From: Hyphomicrobiales bacterium
GTDB lineage: Bacteria > Pseudomonadota > Alphaproteobacteria > Rhizobiales > TMED25
Assembly (NCBI GenBank): GCA_029245795.1
Contig: JAQWOP010000021.1
Coordinates: forward strand, 32,731-96,730
Direction of reading: 5' to 3'
Length of the DNA: 64,000 nucleotides
This document shows positions 8,611 through 18,213 of this stretch, one piece after another; positions within the stretch are counted from its first letter, which is position 1; each line of letters opens with the position of its first letter. The notes below the pieces were generated by a model. That model ran no database searches, was not told the origin of the DNA, and saw nothing but the letters and a program-made list of their open reading frames with translations. Position numbers and translations under genes: made by a program.

Positions 8611-10599
8611 TTAATTAGATTTTTTTATTCTATCCATGATATAATCTTTAGTAATATTAAATTTTTTATATAGACTCTTATATGGTCCACTTGCTCCAAA
8701 AGATGACATACCAATAAATATCCCATCTTCCTTGATTATACTTTCCCAACCTTGAGATATTCCAGCCTCAATTACAACATTAGTCTTTGACTTTTTTGTA
8801 ATTTCATTTTTAAAAATTTGGGTCTGCTCATTGAATAAATCCAAGCATGGGACTGAATAAACGCAGGCAGTTTTTCCAAGTTCTAATAATTCCTGATAGA
8901 CTTCAATAGCAATTTCAACTTCAGATCCAGAGGCAAATATAGAATATTCAGGTTTATCTGAATTACTAATTGCAGCATAAAGTCCTTTATCACAGAAATT
9001 AACCTTATAATTTTTTTCATCACTTATTCTAAATTCTTTTAAATTTTGTCTAGATAATGCAATCAGACTAGGACTAGTTTTATTTTTTAAGATTAATTCC
9101 CAACACTCAATTGTTTCAATTGCACTTGCGGGTCTAAAGACATATGTATTTGGTATTGCCCTTAGACTTGCAAGATGCTCGATTGGTTGATGTGTTGGGC
9201 CATCTTCACCTAAACCTATTGAGTCATGTGTCAAAACATATATAACTTGTTGCTGCATAAGTGCTGCAAGTCTAATCGCAGGTCTGCAATAATCTGAAAA
9301 TATAAGAAATGTTCCTCCATATGGGACAAAACCACCATGTAGTGATATTCCATTCATAATTCCACCCATAGCATGCTCTCTAATACCATAATGAAGATAT
9401 CTTCCTCCAAAGTTGGTTGGGACAATAGACTGGATATTGCTTGTCTTTGTATTATTTGAACCTGTAAGATCAGCAGACCCTCCTAGTGTAATTTCACTGC
9501 TACTATTAATAACTTCCAATGTTAGTTCAGATGATTTTCTGGTAGCAATATCTTTTGGATCACTCATATAATTAGCTTTAAGTTTATATAAGTTTTCATA
9601 GACTAAATTAGTAATTTCTTTCTTTTCATGTTGGTACAATAAGTCTTTTTTTTCTTTTGTGAGAGTGTTTAAATCCTCTCCCCAACGCTCTCTTTCATGC
9701 ATATTTCTAACACCGGCTTTTCTCCACTCATCAAGGATATTAGAAGGAATTTTAAAAGGTTCATAGTTTATATTTAATTTTTCTCTTGTTAATTTATATT
9801 CACTCTCTCCAAGTGGAGAACCATGAACTCCAGATGTTCCTTGTTTATTTGGGGAACCAAAGCCAATTATTGTTTTACAACAAATTAATGTTGGTGCATC
9901 AGAATTATTAGCACTTCTTAAAGCTTCTTCTATTTGTTTTTCATTATGCCCGTCAATCTTAATAACATTCCAACCAGACGCCTTAAATCTCTCTGCCTGA
10001 TTGGTTGAGTCAGTTTTTGAAATTGGACCATCTATTGAAATATCATTATCATCGAAGAGAAGAATTAATTTTTTGAGCTTAAGATGGCCAGCCAGTGAAA
10101 GGGTTTCTTGAGATATACCTTCCATGAGGTCACCATCTCCAGCCATAACATAAGTTTTATGATTGATAATTTTACCAAATTTTTCTGAAAGCAATTTCTC
10201 AGCTATAGCCATCCCTACTGCATTTGCGATACCTTGACCTAAGGGTCCCGTAGTAGTTTCAATACCCTCTGCATGTCCATATTCAGGGTGGCCAGCCGTT
10301 TTTGATCCCAATTGTCTAAAATTTTTAATCTCATCTAGTGTTATATCTTTATAGCCGAGCAGATATAATAGAGAATATAGTAACATTGAGCCATGACCTC
10401 CGGACAACACAAATCTATCTCTATTGAACCATTGAGAATCTTTAGCGTCAAATTTGAGGAATTTTGTAAATAGAACAGTTGCAACATCAGCCATACCAAG
10501 CGGTAAACCAGGGTGACCACTGTTTGCACTTTCAATGGCATCCATTGATAAAGCACGAATTGCATTGGACATATCTTGGTGATTAACTTTGTAAACCAT
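8611..10599 (-). CDS. tkt: Transketolase
   Basis: Thiamine-diphosphate enzyme of the pentose phosphate pathway, 662 residues and full length. It shows the N-terminal substrate motif SGHPGLPLGMAD, the TPP/Mg motif GDGDLMEGISQE, and the pyrimidine-domain segments ALMQQQVIYVLTHDSIGLGEDGPTHQP. It is first in the tkt-gap-pgk-fba operon. Upstream is a 242-base AT-rich region shared with the divergent coiled-coil gene at 10842, which must hold promoters for both directions. Confidence 0.97.
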   Translation of the reverse strand: MVYKVNHQDMSNAIRALSMDAIESANSGHPGLPLGMADVATVLFTKFLKFDAKDSQWFNRDRFVLSGGHGSMLLYSLLYLLGYKDITLDEIKNFRQLGSKTAGHPEYGHAEGIETTTGPLGQGIANAVGMAIAEKLLSEKFGKIINHKTYVMAGDGDLMEGISQETLSLAGHLKLKKLILLFDDNDISIDGPISKTDSTNQAERFKASGWNVIKIDGHNEKQIEEALRSANNSDAPTLICCKTIIGFGSPNKQGTSGVHGSPLGESEYKLTREKLNINYEPFKIPSNILDEWRKAGVRNMHERERWGEDLNTLTKEKKDLLYQHEKKEITNLVYENLYKLKANYMSDPKDIATRKSSELTLEVINSSSEITLGGSADLTGSNNTKTSNIQSIVPTNFGGRYLHYGIREHAMGGIMNGISLHGGFVPYGGTFLIFSDYCRPAIRLAALMQQQVIYVLTHDSIGLGEDGPTHQPIEHLASLRAIPNTYVFRPASAIETIECWELILKNKTSPSLIALSRQNLKEFRISDEKNYKVNFCDKGLYAAISNSDKPEYSIFASGSEVEIAIEVYQELLELGKTACVYSVPCLDLFNEQTQIFKNEITKKSKTNVVIEAGISQGWESIIKEDGIFIGMSSFGASGPYKSLYKKFNITKDYIMDRIKKSN

Positions 10600-10841
10600 G
10601 AGACTTATTTTTGTTATTAAGAATTCTTGCTATATTTTTTATAATTCAATCTAAAATATTATCAAACAATTTTTACTAAGAGTAGGTGATTTCTTGTATA
10701 AAATATAATTGAAAGACAATGATTTAGTTAGAAATCTAATTTTTTTTTATTGCTTTTTACTACTCATTTCTATTATATTTTAAGAGTATGTTATATTCAG
10801 CTATTAAAACTTTAATAGTGCATTCTTTTTTGAGATGAGAT

Positions 10842-11171
10842 ATGAACGGGCAGAATTTAAAAACAGAGCAAGAAGTTCACCTACAAAATCTTGATGATAT
10901 TAATCCAAGATTAGGGAAAGCCATGGTGGAACTTCGTAGAGCAATTGATAACTTAGATCAAAAAAATAAACAGTTACTATTTCATCCCAATAAAGAAGCG
11001 GGATTAGAAAAAAATATCCAAGAATTAGCAATAGAAAAAGAAGATCTTTTCAAAAAACTAGAAGATCTAAAAGAAAGAAATTCAAAACTTGAAAATGCAA
11101 ATAGGCAAGTGCAATCTAAAATATCAGGAATGATAAAGACGTATAATCAATTTCTAGACAACACATCATAA
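10842..11171 (+). CDS. Small coiled-coil protein upstream of zapA (DUF4164-like)
   Basis: A 109-residue, highly charged protein, predicted almost entirely alpha-helical with heptad-like leucines (for example LEKNIQELAIEKEDLFKKLE). A short coiled-coil gene in this position, between divergent tkt and zapA, is common in alphaproteobacteria and is usually labelled DUF4164. The resemblance is by position, length and composition rather than a distinctive motif. The 29-base gap to zapA suggests an operon and perhaps a role linked to the divisome. Confidence 0.65.
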   Translation: MNGQNLKTEQEVHLQNLDDINPRLGKAMVELRRAIDNLDQKNKQLLFHPNKEAGLEKNIQELAIEKEDLFKKLEDLKERNSKLENANRQVQSKISGMIKTYNQFLDNTS

Positions 11172-11200
11172 TTTCATAATTATCATCCAAGGATATATTT

Positions 11201-11557
11201 GTGGGCAAAGTTACTGTAAACATTAATAATCGAACCTTCCAAATAGCATGTGAGGATGGTGAGGAAGCGCGTCTCAAGGAGTTAGCCTCATTCTTTTCCC
11301 GCCATGTAGACCAATTACAGGGAAGATTTGGTCATATTGGTGATGCAAGAATATACGTGATGACTGGACTATTGATAGCGGATAAATTATCAGATGCAAT
11401 TACTCAGATCGAAGAAATTCAAAATGAAATAAAAGTCTTACAATCTAATAATGATAGATATAAGACAGACAGCCATTCTTTAGAGGAATTACTTTTAAAT
11501 GATATAGAATTACTGACTAATAAATTAAATGATATCAGTAAATCTCTCTCGATTTAG
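11201..11557 (+). CDS. zapA: Cell division protein ZapA
   Basis: ZapA bundles FtsZ filaments at mid-cell. The 118-residue product has the N-terminal VTVNINNRTFQIACEDGEE globular head with the conserved region ahead of RIYVMTGLLIADKL, and a C-terminal coiled coil (about 60-118). The start is GTG, with AAGGA seven bases upstream. The downstream 6S RNA and folate cyclo-ligase gene form the classic zapA-ssrS-ygfA neighbourhood. Confidence 0.9.
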   Translation: MGKVTVNINNRTFQIACEDGEEARLKELASFFSRHVDQLQGRFGHIGDARIYVMTGLLIADKLSDAITQIEEIQNEIKVLQSNNDRYKTDSHSLEELLLNDIELLTNKLNDISKSLSI

Positions 11558-11604
11558 TTTAATTTCAAATTCAATTTTTATTTTTTTAGTGTTATAATAT
11601 CCTA

Positions 11605-11746
11605 GCTATACGGTTTGTGAGATAACTATTCCTGGCGCCATAGCAATTCGATAGGGAACTGACGCTGGTTTGGACCGTGGTCCATTTCATTTGGTGCCCA
11701 CCTATATATTAGGAGCCTAGGATTGTAAAATCCACGGCCGTATGGC
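11605..11746 (+). ncRNA. ssrS: 6S RNA
   Basis: The interval between zapA and the 5-formyl-THF cyclo-ligase gene is the standard site of 6S RNA, the regulator that binds sigma70 RNA polymerase as a promoter mimic. A TATAAT -10 box at 11593-11598 would start transcription near 11605. The ends pair through a 9-bp closing stem: GCTATACGG (11605-11613) with CCGTATGGC (11738-11746). The interior is GC-richer than its surroundings and can fold as a long irregular hairpin, with a bubble as expected. The exact ends are estimated. Confidence 0.8.
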
Positions 11747-11754
11747 ATTTATTT

Positions 11755-12333
11755 ATGGGTATGAATTTGCAAAAAATATTATATAAAAAACAATCTCTAA
11801 GAAAAATTGCTATTGAGGAGAGAAAGTTAATCAATACGTTAAATAGAAGTGACTTTGAACATAAGTTAGCTAATATGAGTCATGATTATTTAAAAGATGG
11901 TGCTATTATTGCAGGTTATTATCCAATAAATCATGAGTTAAACATCATACCATTATTAAAAAAACTATCATCAATTGGACATAAAGTTTTATTACCATGT
12001 ATAACAAAAAGTAAAATATTAGATTTTCGAGAATGGGAAATGAATAAAAAATTAACTAAAAATTTTTATTCAATCCCCGAACCAAATAATGAACTATTAT
12101 ATACTCCAGATATTGTATATGTTCCAGCCCTTCAGTATGGAAAAGGACTCCACAGACTCGGTTACGGAGGTGGTTTTTATGATCAAACAATAAATTATTA
12201 TCGTAAAAATTTTTCAACAAAATTTATTGGAGTTTGTTTCCCAAATCAAATAAAAAATAATATTCCTCATGAAAAATATGACCAAAAAGTTGATTTTATA
12301 ATTGATTTAGGTGAAAAACAAAGTATTGGTTAG
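11755..12333 (+). CDS. 5-formyltetrahydrofolate cyclo-ligase
   Basis: Converts 5-formyl-THF to 5,10-methenyl-THF with ATP (MTHFS/YgfA family). The 192-residue product has the signature PALQYGKGLHRLGYGGGFYD near 124-144 and an N-terminal basic helix. It begins 8 bases after the 6S RNA end, so it is probably transcribed by read-through from ssrS as in E. coli. A second ATG at 11761 is an alternative start. Confidence 0.93.
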   Translation: MGMNLQKILYKKQSLRKIAIEERKLINTLNRSDFEHKLANMSHDYLKDGAIIAGYYPINHELNIIPLLKKLSSIGHKVLLPCITKSKILDFREWEMNKKLTKNFYSIPEPNNELLYTPDIVYVPALQYGKGLHRLGYGGGFYDQTINYYRKNFSTKFIGVCFPNQIKNNIPHEKYDQKVDFIIDLGEKQSIG

Positions 12334-12357
12334 TATTAATTTCTAAAGAGATGATAA

Positions 12358-13170
12358 ATGAGAACACTTTTTATAGGGGACATTGTTGGTGAATCAGGCA
12401 GAAGAGTTGTCATTGAAAATCTTCAAAAAATTATTAGCTTTTATAGCCTTGATTTTGTTATTGCAAATGGAGAAAATTCAGCTTCAGGTTTTGGTATAAC
12501 AGAGAAAATATTTCATTCTTTGATTGATGCGGGGGTCGATGTTGTGACATCAGGCAATCATATTTGGGATCAAAGAGAGACCCTCATATATATAGAAAGA
12601 GAGCAAAGATTGCTTCGTCCTGCCAATTATCCTATTGGATCACCTGGGAGGGGGGCTTTTGTATATAACACTAAGAATGGAAAGCAAGTTCTCGTCGTAA
12701 ATTTAATGGGTAGAGTATTTATGAATCCATTAGATGACCCATTTAAAGTTATTGATGATATTATTGAAGAAACAAGTCTTCAAAATAGTGTAGATGCTAT
12801 TATTATAGATATTCATGCTGAAGCAACATCAGAAAAGCTAGCTATGGGCTATTATCTAGATGGTAGAGTAAGTATGGTAATTGGTACTCATACACATGTT
12901 CCAACATCTGACAATAGAATACTGAAAAACGGGACAGGTTATATATCTGATGTTGGGATGAGCGGAGACTATGATTCTATATTAGGATTTAATAAAAGGA
13001 ATCCTATTGAGAAATTTATCACATCAATGCCAAGTGGAAGATTTATTCCTGCAAATGGGGATGGTACTTTATCAGGTATATTATTTGAAATAAATGATCT
13101 TGGTTTTGTATCAAAATTATGCCCAATTAAAATTGGTGGTGTATTAGGTGAAGAGTATCCAGATTTCTAG
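12358..13170 (+). CDS. YmdB-family metallophosphoesterase (TIGR00282-like)
   Basis: A 270-residue dinuclear metallophosphoesterase. The N-terminus MRTLFIGDIVGESGRR with the metal Asp, VIANGENSASG, TSGNHIWDQ and the later IGTHTHVPTSD carry the expected metal ligands. The Bacillus homologue YmdB is a cyclic-nucleotide phosphodiesterase affecting motility and biofilm decisions; the substrate here is unknown. It sits 24 bases after the cyclo-ligase gene in the same run. Confidence 0.9.
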   Translation: MRTLFIGDIVGESGRRVVIENLQKIISFYSLDFVIANGENSASGFGITEKIFHSLIDAGVDVVTSGNHIWDQRETLIYIEREQRLLRPANYPIGSPGRGAFVYNTKNGKQVLVVNLMGRVFMNPLDDPFKVIDDIIEETSLQNSVDAIIIDIHAEATSEKLAMGYYLDGRVSMVIGTHTHVPTSDNRILKNGTGYISDVGMSGDYDSILGFNKRNPIEKFITSMPSGRFIPANGDGTLSGILFEINDLGFVSKLCPIKIGGVLGEEYPDF

Positions 13171-13230
13171 AATTTAATTCTTTATATTCTTTGAACTTTT
13201 AATTAACTTCTATTAGGTTAAGATAAAAAA

Positions 13231-13256
13231 AATTTACTAATGGAATTTACTAATGG
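13231..13256 (+). repeat. 13-bp perfect tandem duplication over the yebC start
   Basis: The unit AATTTACTAATGG occurs twice back to back (13231-13243 and 13244-13256). Each copy carries an ATG, and because 13 is not a multiple of three they lie in different frames. The upstream ATG at 13240 opens a 16-codon ORF ending TAG; the downstream ATG at 13253 starts yebC. No Shine-Dalgarno sequence is visible for either. Confidence 0.9.
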
Positions 13257-13987
13257 CTGGTCATTCAAAATTCAAAAATATACAATATAGAAAAGGCGCG
13301 CAAGATAAAAAAAGAGCAAAACTTTTTTCAAAACTAGCAAAAGAGATTACTGTTGCGGCTAAGCTTGGTCTCCCAGACCCCGGAATGAATCCAAGATTAC
13401 GGTCTGCTATTCAAGCAGCTCGAGTTCAAAATATGCCAAAGGACAATATAGAAAGAGCAATAAAGAAGAGTCAAGATGCGAATGGGGCAAATTTTGATGA
13501 GGTAAGGTATGAAGGTTTTGGTCCAGGTGGAGTAGGTTTTGTTATTGAGACACTTACAGATAATAGAAATAGAACAGCTGGAGATATAAGGGCAATTTTT
13601 ACCAAATGTGGTGGTAACCTTGCAGAAACAGGATCAGTTTCATTCTTGTTTAATAGAGTAGGTTTAATAGAATTTGATAAGTCAAAACATAATGAAGATG
13701 AAATCATAGAGCTATCAATTGAGCAAGGGGCCGAGGATTGTGATTCTACTGATGAGTCATGTGAGATATATTGTGCTCCAACTCAGCTACATTCACTGGG
13801 GGACATCTTAGAAAAGAAATTTGGCGATTCAAAACTTATGAAAATAATTTGGAAACCAGAGAATAATATTGAAATTGATGATGAAACTCTCATAAAGTTG
13901 GATAGATTGTTAGAAATGATAGATGATAATGATGACGTACAGGATATATATTTTAATTTCGATTTTCCTGAAGATTATATGGTTTAA
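13253..13987 (+). CDS. yebC: YebC/PmpR-family (TACO1) regulator
   Basis: A 244-residue YebC-family protein, normal length, starting MAGHSKFKNIQYRKGAQDKK and containing MPKDNIERAI and YEGFGPGGVG. Family members act as DNA-binding regulators in some bacteria and as ribosome-associated factors easing polyproline stalls in others, which would complement EF-P at 3772. It precedes ruvC by 21 bases, the standard yebC-ruvCAB order. The start region is a tandem repeat with a decoy ATG. Confidence 0.96.
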   Translation: MAGHSKFKNIQYRKGAQDKKRAKLFSKLAKEITVAAKLGLPDPGMNPRLRSAIQAARVQNMPKDNIERAIKKSQDANGANFDEVRYEGFGPGGVGFVIETLTDNRNRTAGDIRAIFTKCGGNLAETGSVSFLFNRVGLIEFDKSKHNEDEIIELSIEQGAEDCDSTDESCEIYCAPTQLHSLGDILEKKFGDSKLMKIIWKPENNIEIDDETLIKLDRLLEMIDDNDDVQDIYFNFDFPEDYMV

Positions 13988-14008
13988 TATAGAAATAAAA
14001 TTTGAAAA

Positions 14009-14506
14009 ATGCTAAAAAAGATCATTGGTATTGACCCTGGTTTAATTCACACTGGATGGGGTTTGATTGAAACTGAAGGAAATATAATTAGACATATTGA
14101 TCATGGACTTATTAAGATTAAGACTAATGATGATATAGCGATTAGATTATTAAATATATATGAGTCTCTAATTTTAATTTTATCAAAACATATGCCACAT
14201 GAGGCTGCAATAGAGAAGACTTTTGTAAACAACAATCCTTCTACAAGCCTAAAACTAGGACATGCGAGAGGGGTAATATTACTCGCCCTTGCCAAAAAGA
14301 AACTGAGATGTTTCGAATATGCGCCAAACCAAATTAAGAAATCTGTTGTTGGGCGAGGACATGCGGATAAGGATCAAATAGCTAAAATGGTTATGATGTT
14401 ATTATCAAAAAATATTGAAGGAACTTCAGATGTTTCTGACGCTCTGGCTATAGCAATAACACATGCTTACCAGAAACATAATAAAATTGCTCAGGCTATA
14501 TCATGA
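14009..14506 (+). CDS. ruvC: Holliday junction endonuclease RuvC
   Basis: Resolves four-way junctions at the end of recombination. The 165-residue protein has the RNase H-like fold with catalytic acids visible in IIGIDPGLIHTGWG (Asp near 8), AAIEKTFV (Glu near 70) and the C-terminal DVSDALAIAITH. Its stop overlaps the ruvA start by four bases (ATGA), indicating translational coupling. Confidence 0.96.
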   Translation: MLKKIIGIDPGLIHTGWGLIETEGNIIRHIDHGLIKIKTNDDIAIRLLNIYESLILILSKHMPHEAAIEKTFVNNNPSTSLKLGHARGVILLALAKKKLRCFEYAPNQIKKSVVGRGHADKDQIAKMVMMLLSKNIEGTSDVSDALAIAITHAYQKHNKIAQAIS

Positions 14507-15084
14507 TAGGTAAATTAAATGGATATGTAGATCAGATTATTGGAAATAGGGTAATTATTGACATAAATGGGATCGGATATGAGGTTTCTTGTCCAGAACG
14601 TTCAATTAAATTGGTCAAAGAGAAACAAAAAATAATAGTCTACGTAGATACCATATTTAGAGATGATTCAATAAACCTTTATGGGTTTCTTTCTATTGAA
14701 GAAAGGCAAATATTTAGAACTCTCCAAACTGTTCAAGGTGTTGGAGCTAAATTAGCTATGACAATATTAGGATATTTTACTATTCATGAGCTAGAGAATT
14801 TTATTGGGCACGCTGACGAGAAATCGATTTGTACTATACCAGGCGTTGGTTCAAAAGTTGCAAAAAGGATAGTTACAGAATTGAAAGATATTTATAGTAA
14901 ACAAATAAATTCATTTAATGAAGTTTTGTCTACGAAAAGAAATAATATTATCTCTGCACTTACAAATTTAGGCTATTCAAGAGCAGAGGCCATCAATCTC
15001 ATAGACCAAATAAAAGAATATATTAATGAGGAAACAGAAATAGAGGAATTGATTAAGCTTGCTCTTAAGAGGTCAAATAAATGA
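14503..15084 (+). CDS. ruvA: Holliday junction DNA helicase subunit RuvA
   Basis: The 193-residue tetrameric junction-binding subunit. It shows the N-terminal OB domain ([20 protein letters not shown]), two helix-hairpin-helix motifs ([27 protein letters not shown]) and the C-terminal three-helix domain that contacts RuvB. Four-base overlaps at both ends tie it to ruvC and ruvB. Confidence 0.96.
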   Translation: MIGKLNGYVDQIIGNRVIIDINGIGYEVSCPERSIKLVKEKQKIIVYVDTIFRDDSINLYGFLSIEERQIFRTLQTVQGVGAKLAMTILGYFTIHELENFIGHADEKSICTIPGVGSKVAKRIVTELKDIYSKQINSFNEVLSTKRNNIISALTNLGYSRAEAINLIDQIKEYINEETEIEELIKLALKRSNK

Positions 15085-16043
15085 GCCAAGATAGAAGAAT
15101 TTTTAGACCCAAACTCTTAGATCAATTTATTGGTCAAAATTTAATTAGAAAAAATTTGAAGGTTTTTATAGAAGCAGCACGTGAAAGAAAAACTAGTCTT
15201 GATCATGTCCTTCTCGCAGGACCTCCAGGACTTGGAAAAACTACACTTGCGACTATTATAGCTAATGAAATTGGAGTGAATATAAGGATCACATCTGGGC
15301 CTCTAATTACAAAAGCAGGTGATCTTGCTGCAATAATAAGTAATATTGAAGAAAATGATGTATTATTTATTGATGAAATTCATAGGTTAAATAGTAGTGT
15401 AGAAGAGGTTCTATATGCAGCTATGGAAGATTTTGTTTTAGATATATTAATTGGTGAGGGACCAGCGGCAAAATCTGTTAGATTAGAATTAGCGCCTTTT
15501 ACACTGATCGGTGCTACAACAAGATTGGGACTAATTTCTAATCCTCTGCGTGAAAGATTTGGTATACCAATTAGTTTAGATTTCTATAAAACTGAGGATC
15601 TAAGTAATGTTGTTAAAAAAGCAGCGGATGAATTAGGAATCCTTATAGATGATAGCTCTGCAATGGAAATTGCCGCAAGGTCAAGGGGAACTCCAAGAAT
15701 TGCTAACCGATTATTACGTAGAGTACATGATTATTCTATCTATAATAAAGATAAGGGAATAAGTATTAGTCAGACAAAAAACTCTTTAAAAGAATTGGAA
15801 GTAGATGATATCGGCCTCAATGCACTCGATTATAGATATTTAAATTGTATTATTGAGAATTATAATGGCGGCCCAGCAGGTATAAACTCAATTGCAGCAT
15901 CAATGGGGGAAGCAAAAGATGTTATAGAGGATGTTGTTGAGCCTTATTTAATTCAAAAGGGACTTGTAAATAGAACTTCAAGAGGTAGAACTGTAGCAAA
16001 GAAATCAATTGAAGATTTAAAAAATAAAATGACAGAAAAGTAG
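15081..16043 (+). CDS. ruvB: Holliday junction DNA helicase ATPase RuvB
   Basis: The AAA+ motor of branch migration, 320 residues. Walker [12 protein letters not shown], Walker [10 protein letters not shown], sensor 1 [11 protein letters not shown] and the arginine-containing NPLRERFG are intact, and the winged-helix C-terminus ends in [11 protein letters not shown]. It is the last gene of the yebC-ruvCAB run; 119 bases separate it from tolQ, without the ybgC gene often found there. Confidence 0.97.
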   Translation: MSQDRRIFRPKLLDQFIGQNLIRKNLKVFIEAARERKTSLDHVLLAGPPGLGKTTLATIIANEIGVNIRITSGPLITKAGDLAAIISNIEENDVLFIDEIHRLNSSVEEVLYAAMEDFVLDILIGEGPAAKSVRLELAPFTLIGATTRLGLISNPLRERFGIPISLDFYKTEDLSNVVKKAADELGILIDDSSAMEIAARSRGTPRIANRLLRRVHDYSIYNKDKGISISQTKNSLKELEVDDIGLNALDYRYLNCIIENYNGGPAGINSIAASMGEAKDVIEDVVEPYLIQKGLVNRTSRGRTVAKKSIEDLKNKMTEK

Positions 16044-16162
16044 AGAATGACAAAATTAAGTCATATTTATTTTCTATTTTTAATTTTTATTCATAATTAA
16101 AGATATTATTTAACTATGAGCTATAAGATTTTTTTACTAAGTAATAATACGGACACAAGATA

Positions 16163-16918
16163 ATGGATGAATCAATTTTATTAAATGAAAAACTATATGA
16201 GACTGATCTTAGTCTAATGGGCTTATTCATAGAAGCAGATATTGTTGTCAAAATAGTAATGCTTGGTCTCATGGTGGCATCCATAATTTCATGGGCAATA
16301 ATTATTGAAAAGTTAGTTGTGATTAAAACAGTAAATAGAAATGCCATTAAATTTTACCGTGACTTTTGGAGCAGTAATATTAATGATATTGATGCTACAT
16401 ATCGAAATCCTAGGAATAATCCAATGGCAAAAATATTCAATGCAGGCATAAAAGAATGGAATACTACATTCAAGATTAATAAAAATATGTCTATTGAGGG
16501 GGTAAAAGGTAGAATTGAAAAAACAATGAATGTTCAAATGAACATTGAACTTGATAAATTAGAAAAGAAATTACTATTTCTAGCATCTGTTGGCTCAACT
16601 GCGCCATTTATTGGATTATTTGGAACAGTTTATGGAATTATGAATAGTTTTTCAGCAATCGCTGCATCAAAGAGCACTAATCTAACAGTGGTTGCTCCTG
16701 GTATAGCGGAAGCACTCTTTGCAACTGCAATTGGCTTATTTGCAGCAATTCCTGCAGTCATGTTTTATAATAAAATTTCAAGTGATATATCAAGGGTCAC
16801 ATCAAATCTAGAAAACTTTAGTGATGAGTTTATAAATTATTTTAGCCGTCAAATTGATGCACAGATGGTTGAAGGTGATATGGAAGATCAATTTGATGAA
16901 AATGATAATAATTTTTAA
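16163..16918 (+). CDS. tolQ: Tol-Pal system proton channel TolQ
   Basis: Inner-membrane subunit of the Tol-Pal motor that constricts the outer membrane during division, 251 residues. Three hydrophobic segments are visible (about 28-52, 137-160, 176-200), including the pore signature STAPFIGLFGTVYGIMNSF. It begins the tolQ-tolR-tolA-tolB-pal set, 18 bases ahead of tolR. This is separate from the MotA/TolQ-like gene at 2047. Confidence 0.94.
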   Translation: MDESILLNEKLYETDLSLMGLFIEADIVVKIVMLGLMVASIISWAIIIEKLVVIKTVNRNAIKFYRDFWSSNINDIDATYRNPRNNPMAKIFNAGIKEWNTTFKINKNMSIEGVKGRIEKTMNVQMNIELDKLEKKLLFLASVGSTAPFIGLFGTVYGIMNSFSAIAASKSTNLTVVAPGIAEALFATAIGLFAAIPAVMFYNKISSDISRVTSNLENFSDEFINYFSRQIDAQMVEGDMEDQFDENDNNF

Positions 16919-16936
16919 AATATATTATTAAATATT

Positions 16937-17371
16937 ATGGCAGTAAATATTAATTCTTTACCGAATAATAGAAGAAGAAGTAGAAAAAATAAACCTATCT
17001 CTGATATCAATGTCACACCTTTAGTTGATGTTATGCTCGTACTATTAATTGTGTTCATGGTAACTGCTCCATTACTTACTGTTGGTGTTCCAATTGAGTT
17101 ACCAAAAACTGCTGCAAAACAAATGACAGATGATAGTGAACCTTTAACAATAACTATAGATAAGCAAAATAATATTTATATCCAAGAGTTGGAGATAGAG
17201 TTTGAGGAACTTACAGAGAAGTTAGAGGCAATCAGAAAAGATAATTTTGAAAAAAAGATATATATCAATGGAGATAAAGATATCAATTATGAAATTTTAA
17301 TGAAGGTGATGGCAAAGATAAATTCAGCTGGCTATACATCAATAGGGTTAGTAACAGATATAGAAACTTAA
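16937..17371 (+). CDS. tolR: Tol-Pal system protein TolR
   Basis: A 144-residue ExbD/TolR protein with a single membrane helix carrying the proton-binding Asp in INVTPLVDVMLVLLIVFMV, and a periplasmic dimerisation domain. It works with TolQ to couple the proton-motive force to TolA movement. It is followed by tolA after one base. Confidence 0.95.
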   Translation: MAVNINSLPNNRRRSRKNKPISDINVTPLVDVMLVLLIVFMVTAPLLTVGVPIELPKTAAKQMTDDSEPLTITIDKQNNIYIQELEIEFEELTEKLEAIRKDNFEKKIYINGDKDINYEILMKVMAKINSAGYTSIGLVTDIET

Positions 17372-17372
17372 A

Positions 17373-18212
17373 ATGATATTAAAGCCTATTTCCATATCAT
17401 TCATTATTCATCTTATTTTTATTACACTTCTTGTGACTGGCTTGCCCTCACTTGATAAATATGATGATATGTCAGTTCCTGTTATTGAAATTGAATTGAT
17501 TAATACCTCGACCATGCAGGAGGACTCAAAAGAAGATGATCTTAAAAAAGAAGAGCCCAAAAAAGATAAAAAAAAATATAGCTCTACACCAAATATCAAG
17601 CCTTCAATGAGGAGCGATGAATCAAGTAAAATGAATGTAGTAGACTCGCAAAAAGAGGTTGCGCTTAATGAGAAGATGGAGAATGAAAAAAAGACTGAGA
17701 AAAAGTCTGAGGAAGTCTTTTCAATACCAACAGAAAAACCGAGTTTGAATAAAATTAATGATAAATTATTAACTAATTTAAATTACAATGAAGAAAAAGA
17801 AGAATCAAAAAAAGTTACGGCATTACTTGATAAATTTCCTGATGATAGGGACGTTGGTGAAGAAAAGGAAAATCAATTGGAAAAAAGTGACTCACCTAAA
17901 AAAAATAACTCAATCACAAGTGATGAAATTTCAAATATGAAAAGGCAAGTCGAGATGTGTTGGAATCCACCTAGAGGTGTTAGAGGTGCTAGTGATCAGA
18001 AGGTTCAGGTTCTTATTAATCTTAATCGTGATGGTTCGATAATTGATGTAACACCTATAACAAGAGCAAATAATGATATCAAAAAAATAGCAATTGAATC
18101 TGCTACTAGAGCTGTAAAACAATGCCAGCCTTATGAACTACCAATTGATAAATATGAATTATGGAAAGAAATTAAATTTACTTTCGATCCAAGAAATATG
18201 TTAGGTGGATAG
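17373..18212 (+). CDS. tolA: Tol-Pal system protein TolA
   Basis: Links the TolQR motor to TolB/Pal across the periplasm. The 279-residue protein has an N-terminal membrane anchor (about 5-25), a long Lys/Glu-rich stalk (about 45-180) and a C-terminal TonB/TolA-like domain (about 185-279) with VEMCWNPP and [11 protein letters not shown]. The anchor keeps a central SFIIH pattern as in other TolA proteins. It overlaps nothing, but its final codons carry the ribosome-binding sequence AGGTGG for tolB. Confidence 0.92.
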   Translation: MILKPISISFIIHLIFITLLVTGLPSLDKYDDMSVPVIEIELINTSTMQEDSKEDDLKKEEPKKDKKKYSSTPNIKPSMRSDESSKMNVVDSQKEVALNEKMENEKKTEKKSEEVFSIPTEKPSLNKINDKLLTNLNYNEEKEESKKVTALLDKFPDDRDVGEEKENQLEKSDSPKKNNSITSDEISNMKRQVEMCWNPPRGVRGASDQKVQVLINLNRDGSIIDVTPITRANNDIKKIAIESATRAVKQCQPYELPIDKYELWKEIKFTFDPRNMLGG

Positions 18213-18213
18213 T

